The translations under genes and the position numbers were made by a program. The notes beneath the pieces are model-generated. The model had not been told where the DNA came from. It searched no databases and was given only the letters and a program-made list of their open reading frames with translations. Shown here in pieces: positions 51,631 to 64,000 of a stretch of 64,000 nt of DNA. The DNA comes from Lanius collurio. Its lineage: Eukaryota; Chordata; Aves; Passeriformes; Laniidae. The stretch lies in the NCBI GenBank assembly GCA_020086605.1, contig JACBWW010000004.1, forward strand, positions 13,448,716-13,512,715. Reading direction: 5' to 3'. Positions within the stretch are counted from its first letter, which is position 1. Every line of letters starts with the position of its first letter.

Positions 51631-54600
51631 AAAAGATTTTGTCACTGGATTACTACTGATGCCAAACTCCTCATATCTCCTTCCTCTTTCTCTCACCTCT
51701 TTCATGCACATTGAGAATTTGACCTTTATCTCTTTCCATTTATTCAGGCTACTATTTTATGTAGAAAATAGACAAACATTCTTTAAATTTTTCTAATTTT
51801 GAAGATCAGATTATATGATGACATAGTGAAGTCTGCTATTTATGAATTACAAGAGAAAAAACTATATTAATTTTGTGATTTTACTTTTTCAATTAATCAC
51901 ATGTTCTCTTTTCAACAGTTACAGGAAAAGGGGGAAAAAATTAAAACATCAGTTTCTTCAAATACTGGTTTTCCTTTCCCTTGTCTTATTTATCTACTCA
52001 CTAAATCTGGACTGACTTTTTTTGAGCTATTTTTTTTAATAAGTGTTTTCCAGTGATTAGTTTTCCTGTTAGTCTCTCTTTGACTGCATTATCATTAAAA
52101 TGGTGCAGCTCCCTTTATTCAGTCACAATCATCTTCCTCCAAAGCTCAAAAGTGAGTGACCAACATTCTTCAAGTTTCTGTGTTTTCATTATACTACATT
52201 CCTTCTCTTTGAAATCTGTCAAGACTTCAGGTAAAGGATTCATGACCTGTACATAAACTAATATTCACACCTATATTGCAGTCTTGTAAACAAATGTGGT
52301 CTGTCAGAGGGAAGCAATTGGATCATCGGTGCTTTCATTCTCAAGCAGAAAATATCTTCTATTATTTGGCAACTGACAGCGAAATGGGCTCTTAGTGCAA
52401 AGTGTTTTATGTCTTATCAAGACTGCTAATTCAGATTTAGGAAAAAAAATCAAAGTGTCTTTAATTGGGAGGCAAGAAAGCAACTACCGTAATATATTTT
52501 GTAACCTTTGCAACAACAGAGAAAACATTCAAGAACAGGCCACTCTTGGAGCACAGTCCAATGTAAATAAATATTTTTTTGTTCACATATATGAATAAAT
52601 TCAAAAAGACATTGATTTATTGAATGAACGGTCATTAGTACTGGAAGCAAAGGATAAACAATCTTTCATGGAAAGACTTACTCTAAGAGATGACACTATA
52701 GCTCTTATTATCACTAGGACATGTAAATCAATTTAAACTGATTTACGGAAAGTTTGACTATTTTTAAGATATGACATTTTATACATTACTTCTAACTTTA
52801 ATGAGTGCATAGTTAGTATAAGTTGGCATAGTGCCATTCATTTCAACAGAACTCTGTTGACTTACTCCACCTTAAGATCTTGCTCACTAGCAGCAGTTAT
52901 CCTTGATTTGCTGTAATAATATTAATACAAGACTGTTAGGAAATTTTTTTAAAGACAAATATTTAGAGAGTCATTGATACCTTGCTTCTCATAATGCCTA
53001 TGGAAATGTAGGTTGTCTGGACGTAATGTGTCGTGAAAATGAGAGAAATTGTCCAGCTGCTGGGAAATTCCAGTGGATAATAATACCTTTTACTTGTCCA
53101 AAAATATTTAAAATAATCAAAATGTTGCATTAAGAAAACCTTAATTTAGAAAACGTCAACAAATAGATTATCTCTTGACTATATTGATTTTACTTCATAT
53201 CATTTGCTTTCATAAAATTGCATTTGCATTATTTTTGTTTGTGCCTCGCTGGGATCTACCCAGAGGATGAGTTAGGTCCCTCTTCAGGTAGAAGGAGAAG
53301 TTATTTTTCAGGGGTACCATTTTCCATAAGGAAGATAAGCTTATTTGTTAAGGAACACTGTGCCAGGATAAGGTAGAAGAGGAACAAAACCCAAGGAGGA
53401 AAGCCAAATGATGGTTTCTTAGGCTTACTCATTCATACTTATAGAAAAATACATTCCTGCTACATAGATTAGTTTTATTACTCTGAAAGTAGGCCATAGT
53501 ATTTTATGGATAGAGCAATTACTAATATTGAATTGATAATACTGGAACATAAGTACTGTAGTAACTATTTTAACTGAGTATCAGCGAGACGAGTAAAAAA
53601 AATATCTAGAATTAGAGTTATAATGTATATAACAAGAAATACAAAAAGGGTATATGGAAACCAGAGATCTGGTAAAAAAACAATGTGCAATGTAATGTGA
53701 TGTTCTGACATCAAATCTTTTTCAGCACCATTTAAAAGACAAAGGCTTTTTAATGTTTCTCCCCCTGTTTACACATTAATGTAATACTCATACTTCATGC
53801 TGGTGAGGTACATCTGGAGAGAACACATATAGGCAAGTTATAAAAAGAATGGGTTTGAAAAGCACAACCATTTTTTATTTAGAGACTGGCTGCACACTTA
53901 ACTGATCTGTTATGAAAATGACTGGTGTAGTGATCCAAGAGATTTGAATAATACTTAATAAAAGCCAATATATTCAAGTATATTTAAAACACTTATTGTA
54001 ACAGTTGATTGTACTTAAAATAGATCTTTAAGTCCGTGGGAACATTAAAAAATTTTAAGGGTAAAAATATGTTGCTACTTTGCCAGCAGCTCTACATCAG
54101 ACAACAACACAGCAGCTCACCATAGTGCATGCAGAAGGAATATCAAATGAAGGAAGGAGGTGAGAAGGAAGCAGCAGTTTGTTACACACTACAGTGAAAC
54201 CTCAAAAACTCTTATTCAAAGCATTTACATTTTCAGTCAGGGGCATGCTGTCATATTTAAATAGAGTTCATTTTTATCTGGAATGCTATTTAGGGAAATT
54301 ATAACAATAAAAGGGAGTCTGATACATTCTGCTTTTTTCTGATTTCTACATCCCTTTTCTTCCCTGCCAAACCTGAATGATCATCTGACATCAGAGCATC
54401 AGAGTATTGAGGGTTTTTTTTTGTTTTCTCATGCAAAGCCACATTGGAGGTCTTCCCAAATACTGGTGCTGTACTGGGTCCCAAACCAGAGGTAATCAGC
54501 AGAGATCACAGCTGTCATATCTGGCCTTGTACTATACTTTTCAATAAATTTCAGATGTTTTTAATGTATGTTTTATACCTCAGAATAAATGTAGTTTGAA

Positions 54601-57600
54601 TTTTAGGAAAATAATGGATCTAACTAATATAAACAAAATATTAAAACATAACAAAAGCACAAATAAGTATTCAGAACAAATTAGGTCATCTTGTGTGTGC
54701 GTGTAGTAATAGTTTGTTTCCAATTTTATTGCATTTATTGTATACATTTAACATGCTATCTACAGTATTTCTGAATGTCTTTTATCCTGAATCTTGCTTC
54801 AACAAAGTTGCTAAATATAGCATGAAAAGTGTCTTTGTTGTATCTTAGTTTTCCTTGGCTCTGTTAGGCACAGAATGAAAGCAAGAAGTATTCGGCCCTG
54901 TGTATCTAAGTTGTCATTTGGAAATTTCAAGTTTTGGTTTCTTCCCTGCACTCTGAGGTTTAATTTAAACCAAGTCACCCACCCTGAGCAATGATGTCAT
55001 ATCCCTCTGTGATAGCTCTCTGAATTTCTCTGAAGTTGCCAGTGAGTTAATGCCATTCTCTCCTCTCATAAATGTTGAGCAAATGCAATAAAGAAAAATC
55101 TAACACTTGTTCATGGAGAAAACTTTGTAATTTGTAGGACAAATGCCAGAGTCAATGTTTAATTCTCCATTAATATAGAACGAAAAATAGTTTAAAAGTT
55201 TTCCAGAATTTAATTTTAGCTCAGTTTAGTCATATAATCATTATGGTTTTTCTGGCTTCAGGCTTTCACTTACATTTCAAGGAAACATGTATTGCTTCAC
55301 AATAGCAGGTATTGTGGTTCCTCATGCTGCCTTTCAAGTCTGTCATAGAGTAATAGTAAAAGAAAAGACTTTCCATGTTATTTTGTCCTTTTCCCTTTCT
55401 AAGTAGGATTATTGTTCTTATGGATTATACTTTATAATGGAAACTGCAGAACTATATTCAGTATAACTTAAAATGGCTGATCAAATAGCTTCCATCACCA
55501 CTTACTATTTTAACAGATGAAATGAGGTATGCAAACATTGATTTTCAAATGTCATAGCAATTGAATTCTGAACTTTAATTTGAAGGATCCATTAATACTG
55601 AAAACCAGACAAAAAAAAAGAGATCAGTCTGTATCTACTTTATACTTCATTCCTGTATCTACAGGAATCATTCTGATAGATAAGCTGATACAGATGACAC
55701 AATGAGACAGAAGAAGGAACAGAGACAGGCTCTGAAGGTAGAGTAGGCACTGGTGTGATTCAGAAGATGAAAAAAACTAATGTAAACTTGTCAAGTTACA
55801 TCTTAGTTATAAAGCACATAGAAACAAGATTTGTGGTCTTCCATTAGACACAATTTCTTTGTGTTAGTCTCTGTGAACTTCTCTGCATTAGATAAATGAG
55901 ATTAAAAGATTAAGGTATGCAGTATAAGTTACTTTTATGGATGCAGAAATACTTTTATGGTACAGAAAAATGAACACATCACAACAAAAGGGGGACCAGC
56001 TACTTTCTGGAGTGATTTTGATTTATGTCAGTTCTACAATGTAGCAGAGATAAGATGACCAACTCTGAGATGGGGAAATTCAGGTGAAATGTTGGGTTTA
56101 AGGAGTCAAGGCTGATATTGACCATGTACAGCTGGATTTTAATTATGTTTCAAAACTGTTGCAACATCCATAGTTTTAGCAGCCTAGAAAATTTGAAAAT
56201 ATTTTGGGAAACCAAATTTCCAGACATGTCTTTATGTCATCTTTTTTATGTAAAAATCCCACAACCTATGTCAAATACTGCATATACATTTTGGATTTTT
56301 TTAACAATTGTGCTAATATGATAAAGTGCTAACAAGTTGGTATGTAACACAGATTAAATTTACATATATAGATTTTATTTTTGCTATATACAACAAAGAT
56401 AAATCAATCATTATAGACCACTTTAGACAAGCCTGTCAGCTTTAAGAATTTATTGATTATTTTCTAAAGCATAAAATAAATATTGTGTTCTTCTTAGCTT
56501 TTAAAAATCTTGTTACAGGTATAACACTGAAGATATTTGTATATTGCCTTTGTTTCCTCTTGAAAAGCAATTGTTGTGCAAATTATTTTGACCTATTCCT
56601 TCTTGAATGGAGATTTCTGCATATGAATTGACAGGTGCTAGAAATACTGTTTATGGTCTTGCCTTGCTTTGGGTTTTGCATCATTTTTTCTTCTTGTTTT
56701 ATTGTATATATTACTTTCCTTGAAGCAAATAATTTAAACGTTTAGTTTAACTCCCACTATTTACATTTTATTCCTAAGCAATAAAAACCAAAATCCCCTC
56801 CAAGGTGGTTTACAAATCTTTCCTGTTCCGTGTAAGTAATATCTTTTTCACTGACACTTTTGATGGCTTTGTTTTGTTGCTTTTCTTTGAATGACTGGAA
56901 GCTTCTCTTCCTTAAAACAGGATATGCCTTTCACCATTCCAATTAAATCAAATCTTTTCCATAGAAATGTCTTAGCAAGTGTAAGGGTATGAGTTTCCTG
57001 GTTTATGCCCACAGCTATATTAAATAGTTTTGCAGTAGCCTAATTTTGTTCAAAAGGCTGCATTAGTATAAGTCTTCCGTTATCAAAATACCCACTTTTA
57101 GGGGAGCAACATTTTATGCTAATATAAAATTGTATACACTATGTAAGGATAGTTGAGTTCAAATACTCTGATTACTTCAGCACAATGAAAGAAGAACCCA
57201 CAAAGGAAGAGAGAGCAGCAAGAGCATTTCTGAGGGCATTTCTGGGATGTACCTGAAGGGGAGAGAAACACTTGCCCTTCCTCATTCTGCTGTGATAGGA
57301 ATGCTAGCAAGTTATCCTTTGTTTCAGAAACTCTGCTTTTTAAGAGCGGTAAAACTGAGAGGAGAGTACTGTTTGTGTATCTATGTGGCTTTCCTCACAG
57401 TAAAATTGCAAATCCAACAGACAACTTCAACTATTGCACAAATAGAAGCAGAGCTGTCACAGATACTAGATATTTCATAGGATTTGTCTCCCTTGCAATG
57501 CCACATGGAAAAGATCCTCTAAGTTTGACCCCATTGAAGTAAAATCTCTAAGTTTTCCTCAGGATGACACATCTTTGCTATCAGATGGGTATCTACCAGT

Positions 57601-57650
57601 GTAAAATGGGTATGTGTCTGCATCAGATTTGTAATTTAACTTCCATTTAT
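51631..57650. other. Unassigned AT-rich sequence
   Basis: No recognised repeats. A small hairpin with 9-base arms lies at 55649-55668. Near 57320-57480 a plus-strand frame with two possible acceptors ends in a helix-like tail and a stop (57478-57480), but without a supported upstream exon. Confidence 0.5.
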
Positions 57651-57920
57651 TCACAGAATCACAGAATTTTTGGAGTTGAGAAGAACATCTGAAGGTCATC
57701 TTGTCCAAATGCATGTGCAAAAGCAGGGTCGCCGAGAGCAGGCTGCCCAGGAATGTGTCCAGAGAGCTTGTGAATATCTTCAAGGATGGAGATACCACAA
57801 CTTATCCTGACTATCAGTTCCAGTGCTCCATCACCCTCACAGGGAAAAAGTGTTTCCTGATGTTCTGACAGATAAAAGACATTCCATGAGAGCATGTCTA
57901 ACATATAAATATCCAGTTCA
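57651..57920 (-). mobile_element. CR1 LINE, 3' part, minus sense
   Basis: The segment begins TCACAGAATCACAGAAT, the complement of the CR1 tail. Further on it carries AGCAGGCTGCCCAGGAATG, ATATCTTCAAGGATGGAGA, GTTCCAGTGCTCCATCACCC and AAAAAGTGTTTCCTGATGTT, in the order expected of an antisense CR1 3' end. About 270 bases remain recognisable and the 5' limit is approximate. Confidence 0.9.
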
Positions 57921-57969
57921 GTGACCTCTGGGACCCAACTAATCTTCCTATGAAAATTATAATTTAGTA

Positions 57970-57972
<3 letters not shown>

Positions 57973-58000
<28 letters not shown>
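57973..58000. repeat. (AT)n microsatellite
   Basis: Fourteen uninterrupted AT units, followed by a short degenerate ACGTATGTATAT extension. Confidence 0.97.
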
Positions 58001-58001
<1 letters not shown>

Positions 58002-58030
58002 CGTATGTATATAAATGTACCTAAATAAAA

Positions 58031-58095
58031 TCACACAGAATCATGCTGAGACCATATCCTGATGTTGGAAGGCACCAGGACTGTCTGAACAGTTC
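58031..58095 (-). mobile_element. Possible short CR1 3' fragment, minus sense
   Basis: CACACAGAATCATG, then CATATCCTGATGTTGGAAGG and CCAGGACTGTC, resemble the antisense end of a second CR1 subfamily (complement of the tail seen at 17955-18008). The match is short and diverged. Confidence 0.35.
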
Positions 58096-60064
58096 TGAAA
58101 GGCATTGTAAAGTGGGGGAAGCCAAACTTGGTTCTTTCTCATTCCTTCCTTATTTTTCATAAGGAATGGCCACTTGCACCTGTCCCAGAAACCTCCCCCA
58201 GATTTTGATTTTGCAGAAACTATTTATTTTGTTCCAAGACAAAGCCTAGGACCTAGATAATCTGCAGACCAGTACTCAAGATCAAAACTTTACAGTGTAT
58301 ATGAACACTAGGGAGCACTGGCTTTGAAATACAAGTTTTATTGACTCTGTTCATTAAATGACTTATTTCAATGTCCTTTTTTATCCCAGCAATATAATAT
58401 CTATTGCTTTTTGTGATGTTTTAATTAATATTCACAAATGTTATCAGATGAAGGGGAATAAACAAGAAGAAAATATTTTTGCTATTAGATAGTAGCTTGC
58501 AGAAGTAAAATATCAAGCTGTCAACTGTACTTTAATATGCATCTTTATTTCCCATATTAATTTGTTTACATTCAAATGCAGAATATCTATAACTTAAGTA
58601 AGTTCCCTTTTCTCTGCTGGAAATCTTTTTTACTTCATCATGTAAATGGAAATGTTTTCATATCTCCCCCCAAATATTTTATTCTGCATGCATGGCAGGA
58701 TATTGATTGTGTATAATATATCTCCCAGAACAGTGTAACAGTCTCTGCCTGAAAATATGTGTGTGCCCAGTATGGCATGAAAAAAGAATAAAGACCTCAG
58801 AAGCAAAGATTACCCTAATTGTTTTATTGGAGACAGTGGAAATGTTATTAGAGAGACATAAAACTTATTAACAAACAACATTTATGAAAATGTAAAAACA
58901 TTTATCTTCTGTATTGGTAGCCATTCTTCATCATATTTTTAATTGTATTTCTGACAAAACAATAAGAAAAAAAAGCATTCTTCTCCTAACAGATCATTCA
59001 TATAATAAGTAAGAGGTTGTATGAATCACGAATTCTATCAGCAAATGTTATCTATTGTGATGAAGAAGGTACATGTACATTTTACCTACTTAAAAAGAAT
59101 AACTGTCAAATGCAGCCTTTCTGGTCCTACATACTATTAACAGCTAAAATTATGCTAATCTTTGTAAATAATTTGTTGAGTTTAACTTGGATAAAATAAG
59201 AGGAAAAACAATGAAAAGAGGAACAGAGTATCTTCTAGCTTTCTAGTCTAAATAGCAGGATAACAAAGAGATTTATTTGTCAGTGAAGACAGTTTCCAGC
59301 AGAACACGGATCTGTCCAAACTGCACAGCAGTTTTCTTTGCCACTTTGTTTCTCATTTCTTGTCTCATTTGTGTTCCTTATTTGTTTGCTCTTACTGCTT
59401 AAGTGAGAATGCATACCAGTCTGCAAAATTTACATGTCAGGGGTGGGATGTGCTAAATCAACACACCATGACAACCAGGGAAATAGCAAGTAACCTCTCT
59501 CATTGTATAATCTAGAAATCAGAACTGAAAGGAGACCTCTAGTGCTCTTCTTTTCTGCCTTCCTTCTGTGCAATCCCAAATCCATTTTAACAGACTCCAA
59601 AATATCACTCAAGCAGATGATGGAAGACATTGAAATCTATTAAGCCAGGTAACACTTCATTTTCACAGACCTCTAGATGAGTAGAGGACTTAAAAAGAAA
59701 AAAAGTCATCTTAGTCATGTATTTAACATTTGAATGTTAAATGAAAAACTGCTGCCTCTTTTAGTGATCACTTTTGGCTTCAAAGTGCAAATTTAATTTT
59801 TTATGGATAAAACTGTAACACTAATATTCTAATGTATGCCAAGTACTATAGTTTCACATAAGAACTGATTAGCATGGTGTCCCACTCATTTTTGGATGAG
59901 CTGTGGGACATGAACTGGGTTAGGCAGGAGAGAAACACAACAAGTGGATCTCCATGAAGATGAGCAATGAAAAGTGCTGAGAGAGCAAATGCAGCCATCT
60001 GTACAGGCAAGGAGCAATCTTGCAGGCGGGTTCCTAGGAGCCCTGGTGGGTAAGAAAAGTGCAT
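58096..60064. other. Mostly unassigned; GC-richer from about 59875
   Basis: From 58096 to about 59870 this is ordinary AT-rich DNA with no recognised feature. From 59875 to 60064 it becomes GC-richer and may be the more 5' part of the CR1 copy split by the LTR, but I cannot align it with confidence. Confidence 0.4.
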
Positions 60065-60121
60065 CTGTCCAGTGCATTCTTGCAGTAATCAAGGCTAACA
60101 ACACTCCCAGGGCTGCATCAG
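60065..60121 (+). mobile_element. CR1 LINE, left piece, interrupted by LTR
   Basis: GTGCATTCTTGCAG, AAGGCTAACAAC and CCCAGGGCTGCATCAG correspond to the CR1 region just before the point where the copy resumes after 61218. The two pieces are therefore one plus-sense element cut by a later LTR insertion. Confidence 0.6.
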
Positions 60122-61218
60122 TGTGGTCAGTTGGCACTGGCTGGACACCAGGTGCCCACCAAAGCTGCTCTACTGCTTCCTACCTCAGCTGGACAGGGGA
60201 TAGAAAATATAACAAAAGGCTTATGAGTCTTGGTAAGGACTGGGAGAGATCACTTACCAATGACCACCACAGGCAAAAATCTCTTGACTTAGTGAAATTA
60301 GTTTAATTTTCTACCAACTCAATCAGAAATGTATAATGAGAAATAAAATGATATCTTAAAAACACTGCAAAGTTTCACTTTGTTCCTGAGTCCCACACCT
60401 TCTCCCCTCCAGCAGCGCAGGGGAACAGGGAAGAGGGGTTGTGGTCAATTCATCATAAGTATGCTCTGTCATTCCTTCCTCCTCAGGGTTAGGGCTCCTC
60501 ACACTCTTCCCCTGCTCCAGAGTGGGTACCTTCCACAATGAACTTCTCTAATGTGAGTCCTTCCCAGAAGTTAACTGCTCCAGCCTGGGTCCCTTCCATG
60601 GGGTGCAGCCCTTCAGGGATAGGGTCACAACAAGGTCGCAGCCTCCACAGGGTCACAAGTCCTGCCAGCAGACCTGCTCCAGCATAGGGTCCTCTCTCCA
60701 GGAGGTCACAGGTCCTGCCAGGAGTCAGCTCCAGCACAGGATTCCCATAGGATCACAGCCTCCTTCAGGCATCCACCTTCTCCTGCATGGGGCTTCTCCA
60801 TGGGCTACAGGTGGATCTCTGCTCCCCTGTGGACCCCCATGGGCTGCAGGGTCACAGCTGCCTCATCGCTTTCTTCAATACAGCCTGCAGGGGAACCTCT
60901 GCTATGGTGCCCAGAGCACCTCCTCCCACTCCTTTTTCTGTGACCTGGGTGTCTGCAGAGTGTTTTCTCACATATTTTCACTCAGTCTTTTCGGACTGCA
61001 ATTCCTTCTTCACAATAACTTTTCCCATCTTAACCATGCTATCCCAGAGGCCATAGCAAAGCCACTTACTGCCTCAGCCTTGGCCAGCAGCAGGTGCATC
61101 TTGGATCTGGCTGGCATTGGCTCTGTCAGACATGGGGGAAGTTTATATCAGCTTCTCACAGAAGCCACCTGTATAGTCCTCCCTTACTACCAAAACCTTG
61201 CCATGCAAATGCAATACA
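60122..61218 (-). mobile_element. Long avian ERV LTR, minus sense, about 1.1 kb
   Basis: The segment begins TGTGGTCAGTTGGCACTGG and ends CAAATGCAATACA, giving the TG...CA termini of an LTR. It follows, from memory and over its whole length, a long LTR abundant in bird genomes: GCTGGACACCAGGTGCCCAC near the left end, then ATTGGCTCTGTCAGACATGG and CTACCAAAACCTTGCCATG near the right end. Sense is minus. The GC-rich middle contains degenerate tandem units built on TGCTCCAGNNTNGGTCC at about 60511, 60574, 60672 and 60726. Nothing viral flanks it, so it is a solo LTR. The poly(A) signal and promoter TATA regions are mutated. No clear target-site duplication is seen (atcag against atttg). Confidence 0.9.
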
Positions 61219-61830
61219 ATTTGCCAGAGAGTAGCCCACAAGTCCAGATTGTGCTTATTCTACCCTATTTCCCACTTCTCACTCCTGAACAGTTTATCCA
61301 GTTCTGAGACCACTTTACAAGAGAAATATCAAAAAACTGGAGCAAATTTAGTGACAGGTCACCAAGATGGTTAAGGAGCTGCAACACATAATCTAGGAAC
61401 CAAAAAAAATGGACCAAATTGGTTTGGCTTGGATGAGAAATGGATAAATAGTACAGGTAATAGTTATACACCTATAAAACTAATAGCAGTATTTAACTAT
61501 TTAAAACAGAACTTTTAGAAAACATGGGACCAGACTTGGTTTTGGTGCATAGTAAGAGGATGGAGTGCAGTGGTCACAAGTGGCAGCAAAACAAGCACAA
61601 TTGGCAAAAGGAAAAAATTCTTCTCCTTGTCAGTTATTAAGCACTGGAACAGCTTTTTCTAGAACAACTGGAGGATCACAGTCCCTGAAAACTTTCAGTG
61701 TTAAGCTGTGGAAGTCTTTCTAGTGTCTGGTCTAATTTTGAAGCTGGTCTGGCTCTGAGAAATTTGAAGAAAGTGACTTCCAGAAGTCTCTTCTAATCTA
61801 AATATTTCTTTAATCCTGTGATCAAGAGTT
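61219..61830 (+). mobile_element. CR1 LINE, right piece, plus sense
   Basis: After the LTR the CR1 text resumes. Recognisable blocks are ATCCAGTTCTGAGACCAC, CACCAAGATGGTTAAGGAGC, AAGAGGATGGAGTGCAGTGG, AAGCACTGGAACAGCTTTTT and CTTCCAGAAGTCTCTTCTAA. It ends in a diverged tail near CCTGTGATC. Divergence is much greater than in the copy at 14855-15556, which suggests an older insertion. Confidence 0.85.
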
Positions 61831-64000
61831 GAAAACTTTTATTTTGTGAGACTCTTTTTTGATGGCTTTTTATGGCCCTTGCAACGTTCAACAAAATCCA
61901 AAATTACCTTGCCTTTCCTTTAAAAAATGAACTCACCCAAACTTGGGATAAGGCTAGAACTCCTTTCAAAACTGTCTGTCAGAATGTCTTATTTTTCAGC
62001 TGATATCTGATATAGAAACTCTATCCTGCATTTCCACAATCCCCAAATAATTCCAACACTGAAAGTTTAGCAATGATCTCCTGCTTGATTAGAGAGGATG
62101 AGTAGGCAATACTTAATAACCCTGCCCTGAAGAAGAACATTATACAGCTTGATTAGATATTTTCATGGATGGTTTCCATCAGTATTATCACTTCAGTATG
62201 GCACAATCCTGTTTGATAGAAGATTCACTGATCACAGGAACGGCTTTGCCCAGGAAAGCAAAAAAGAAGAATAATTATCTGTATTTGTTATTTTCCTATG
62301 ACTTGCTGCACTTGCCCTTATTACTTTCTCCCATCTTCTTCCCTAACACTCTTTTTATGGTCCCATGTCTTTTGTCTGTACATAATCCAGAGTAGAATTC
62401 CACAGTTCTCCTAGCCATTGGTTGCCACAATTGCATATTAATTACTGACTGAGCACAGGTATCTTCTGTCTTTTAGAGAATTTGAGAATGCAAAATATAA
62501 ATGAGGAATTGCTTAAGCAAAAATAGCATTTATTTGAAATTCATGGGAGAAAGCAAAGAAATAAAATGTGAAAGTCTCTGAGAATGTCTATCGCAGCAAT
62601 GTGAATAGTCTGAAATTTTGGAATCATGTTAATGAAGATATCTGTCTTCCTCAGGTTGTGTTTAATTATTTCAGAGCTATAACAAGCTCTTCTTTGGCCT
62701 GTCTTCATTAACTGAGCAACTGCTTCTTCTGGGCTATTCTTTCCCTTCTTAGGTCTTTAATTATAGAGTTCCATTTAAAATAACCTGATATATACTGATA
62801 CAGGATGTATCTGAGCAAGTTACAAAACCTATAGCATACATAAGCTGCTATTAGCAGCTTCCAATTTCTCTCACAGACTGTTGATAAGTGGCTCTTTCCT
62901 GGGCCCAAGAGGAAATCATGATAAAACAGCAGGTTTTCAGAGTCATCATGCCCGGAGCTGCTCCAATTTGCACACCACCTTCAGCCTGGGGCTGTTTCAA
63001 GTTTTATTAGCTGACATCTGCAGGACAAACTAATACTGAGGTCAGTTTGGAACAGTTTCCAAACTTCTGAGTTTTAACTGAGCAAACTATGAATTGATAA
63101 ACTGCTGGGATGTACACAGCTGTTAGGTTCAAATACTAGGGAGACAAAATATTCCCTGTCGAAATGAAAGAAAAACTACATCAGGATTTAAGATAACTAA
63201 TATTTCCCATTATTCTCCTCTACGAGGTGACAGTTATTGAACTAAAACTATGATGTTTGCATAAAGCTCATTTTAAGTGATTTGAAAATAAATAAAAGAA
63301 AAATAAAATTCAGAACCAAAAGACATCTGAAAATATTTCAAAAAAGTTAGTGGAAATTACATATTCCTCATAAAACCTTTTGCCTCATCAAGTTGATTTA
63401 AAAAGACTTGTGAAGGTGGAATGGTTAACAATGAGATAATCCAAATGACTTATATGGAAAATTAATGGTCAAGAAAGACAACATGGAACTATTTCAAGAT
63501 AGATAGTTTGGGCAGCTACCACTGCAAATAGCAATTTATTTTTTTTTTATACTTTTCTTTAAAATAATTCACTGTCTTCATTCTTATTTTGAGTAATTTT
63601 TCACACAATCTACAGTTTTTATTGCACTCATAAACAAATTTCTTTTATGCAAAATTATTCCTGACCCATTTATTATATCAACTAGGTAATATGTCTCTAT
63701 ATTGTGTGTAACATACATACATTATATATGTTGTTGTATATGATATTGTTTTTGTATTATTTGATGGTATTGCCCATAAGGTATTTCTGTCTTATATCAT
63801 TTTCAAATATATTGTATTAAAAACATAATATACTATAAGCTGCATTTTGGTAAGGCATAAATAATGCTTTTTCTGATAATAATTCTTTGTTGTGTCTTTC
63901 AGTAGTCTTGATAAATCTGTTTTATATCTCTCATTATGACAGACTATAGTTCAAAGAGTATTTTTTTTTAATTTATTTGAACTTTACATTAGGCTGATTA
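61831..64000. other. Unassigned AT-rich sequence to the window end
   Basis: No gene or repeat family recognised. T-rich runs occur at about 63539-63548 and near the right edge. Confidence 0.55.

Noticed and set aside
57247..57480. A 77-codon plus-strand frame with a helix-like C-terminal tail after possible acceptors
   Set aside because: No supported upstream exon, and two competing acceptors. It was kept only as a note in the block description.
60603..61307. A 234-codon open frame on the plus strand, the longest in the window
   Set aside because: It lies almost entirely within the minus-sense LTR (60122-61218) and is read antisense to it. GC-rich repeat sequence with few stops accounts for it.
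1..64000. tRNA, rRNA, CRISPR arrays, bacterial operons, phage or plasmid features
   Set aside because: None was seen. The repeats and composition are those of a bird nuclear genome.

Overview
The window looks like bird nuclear DNA, probably a songbird or close relative. The base composition is AT-rich, there are no bacterial-style genes, and the recognisable repeats are avian: CR1 LINE 3' ends with the ATTCTATG-type tail, and endogenous-retrovirus LTRs of families common in bird genomes. No protein gene, tRNA or rRNA was recognised by homology. Most of the 64 kb is intergenic or intronic sequence. Almost all open frames of 60-120 codons are chance frames or lie in repeats.

Layout. Positions 1-7344 are unassigned. 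A truncated minus-sense LTR lies at 7345-7682. Exon-like segments on the minus strand lie at about 8.1-9.4 kb. A repeat block follows at 13.66-15.56 kb (LTR-like sequence, then a plus-sense CR1). A 121-bp inverted repeat lies at 16.8 kb and a perfect palindrome at 19.1 kb. A GC-rich patch is at 21.6 kb and a complete-looking solo LTR at 23241-23805. An isolated CpG-island-like segment sits at 34.33-34.60 kb, the only dense CpG cluster in the window. From 34.6 to 57.6 kb there is almost no recognisable repeat, but there is a run of exon-like segments on the plus strand (40.6-51.6 kb). The right end holds a minus-sense CR1 (57.65 kb), an (AT)n microsatellite, and a 1.1-kb minus-sense LTR inserted into an older plus-sense CR1 (60.07-61.83 kb).

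Interpretation. The most interesting possibility is that the CpG island is a promoter. Splice-site-flanked, phase-compatible open segments lie on both sides and point away from it: minus strand toward 7 kb, plus strand toward 52 kb. That would fit a divergent pair of poorly described or lineage-specific transcripts. It is inference. In AT-rich vertebrate DNA, poly-pyrimidine acceptors and GT donors are common, and several false exon-like pairs are expected in a window this size. The exon entries therefore carry low confidence, and none of their peptides matches a family I recognise.
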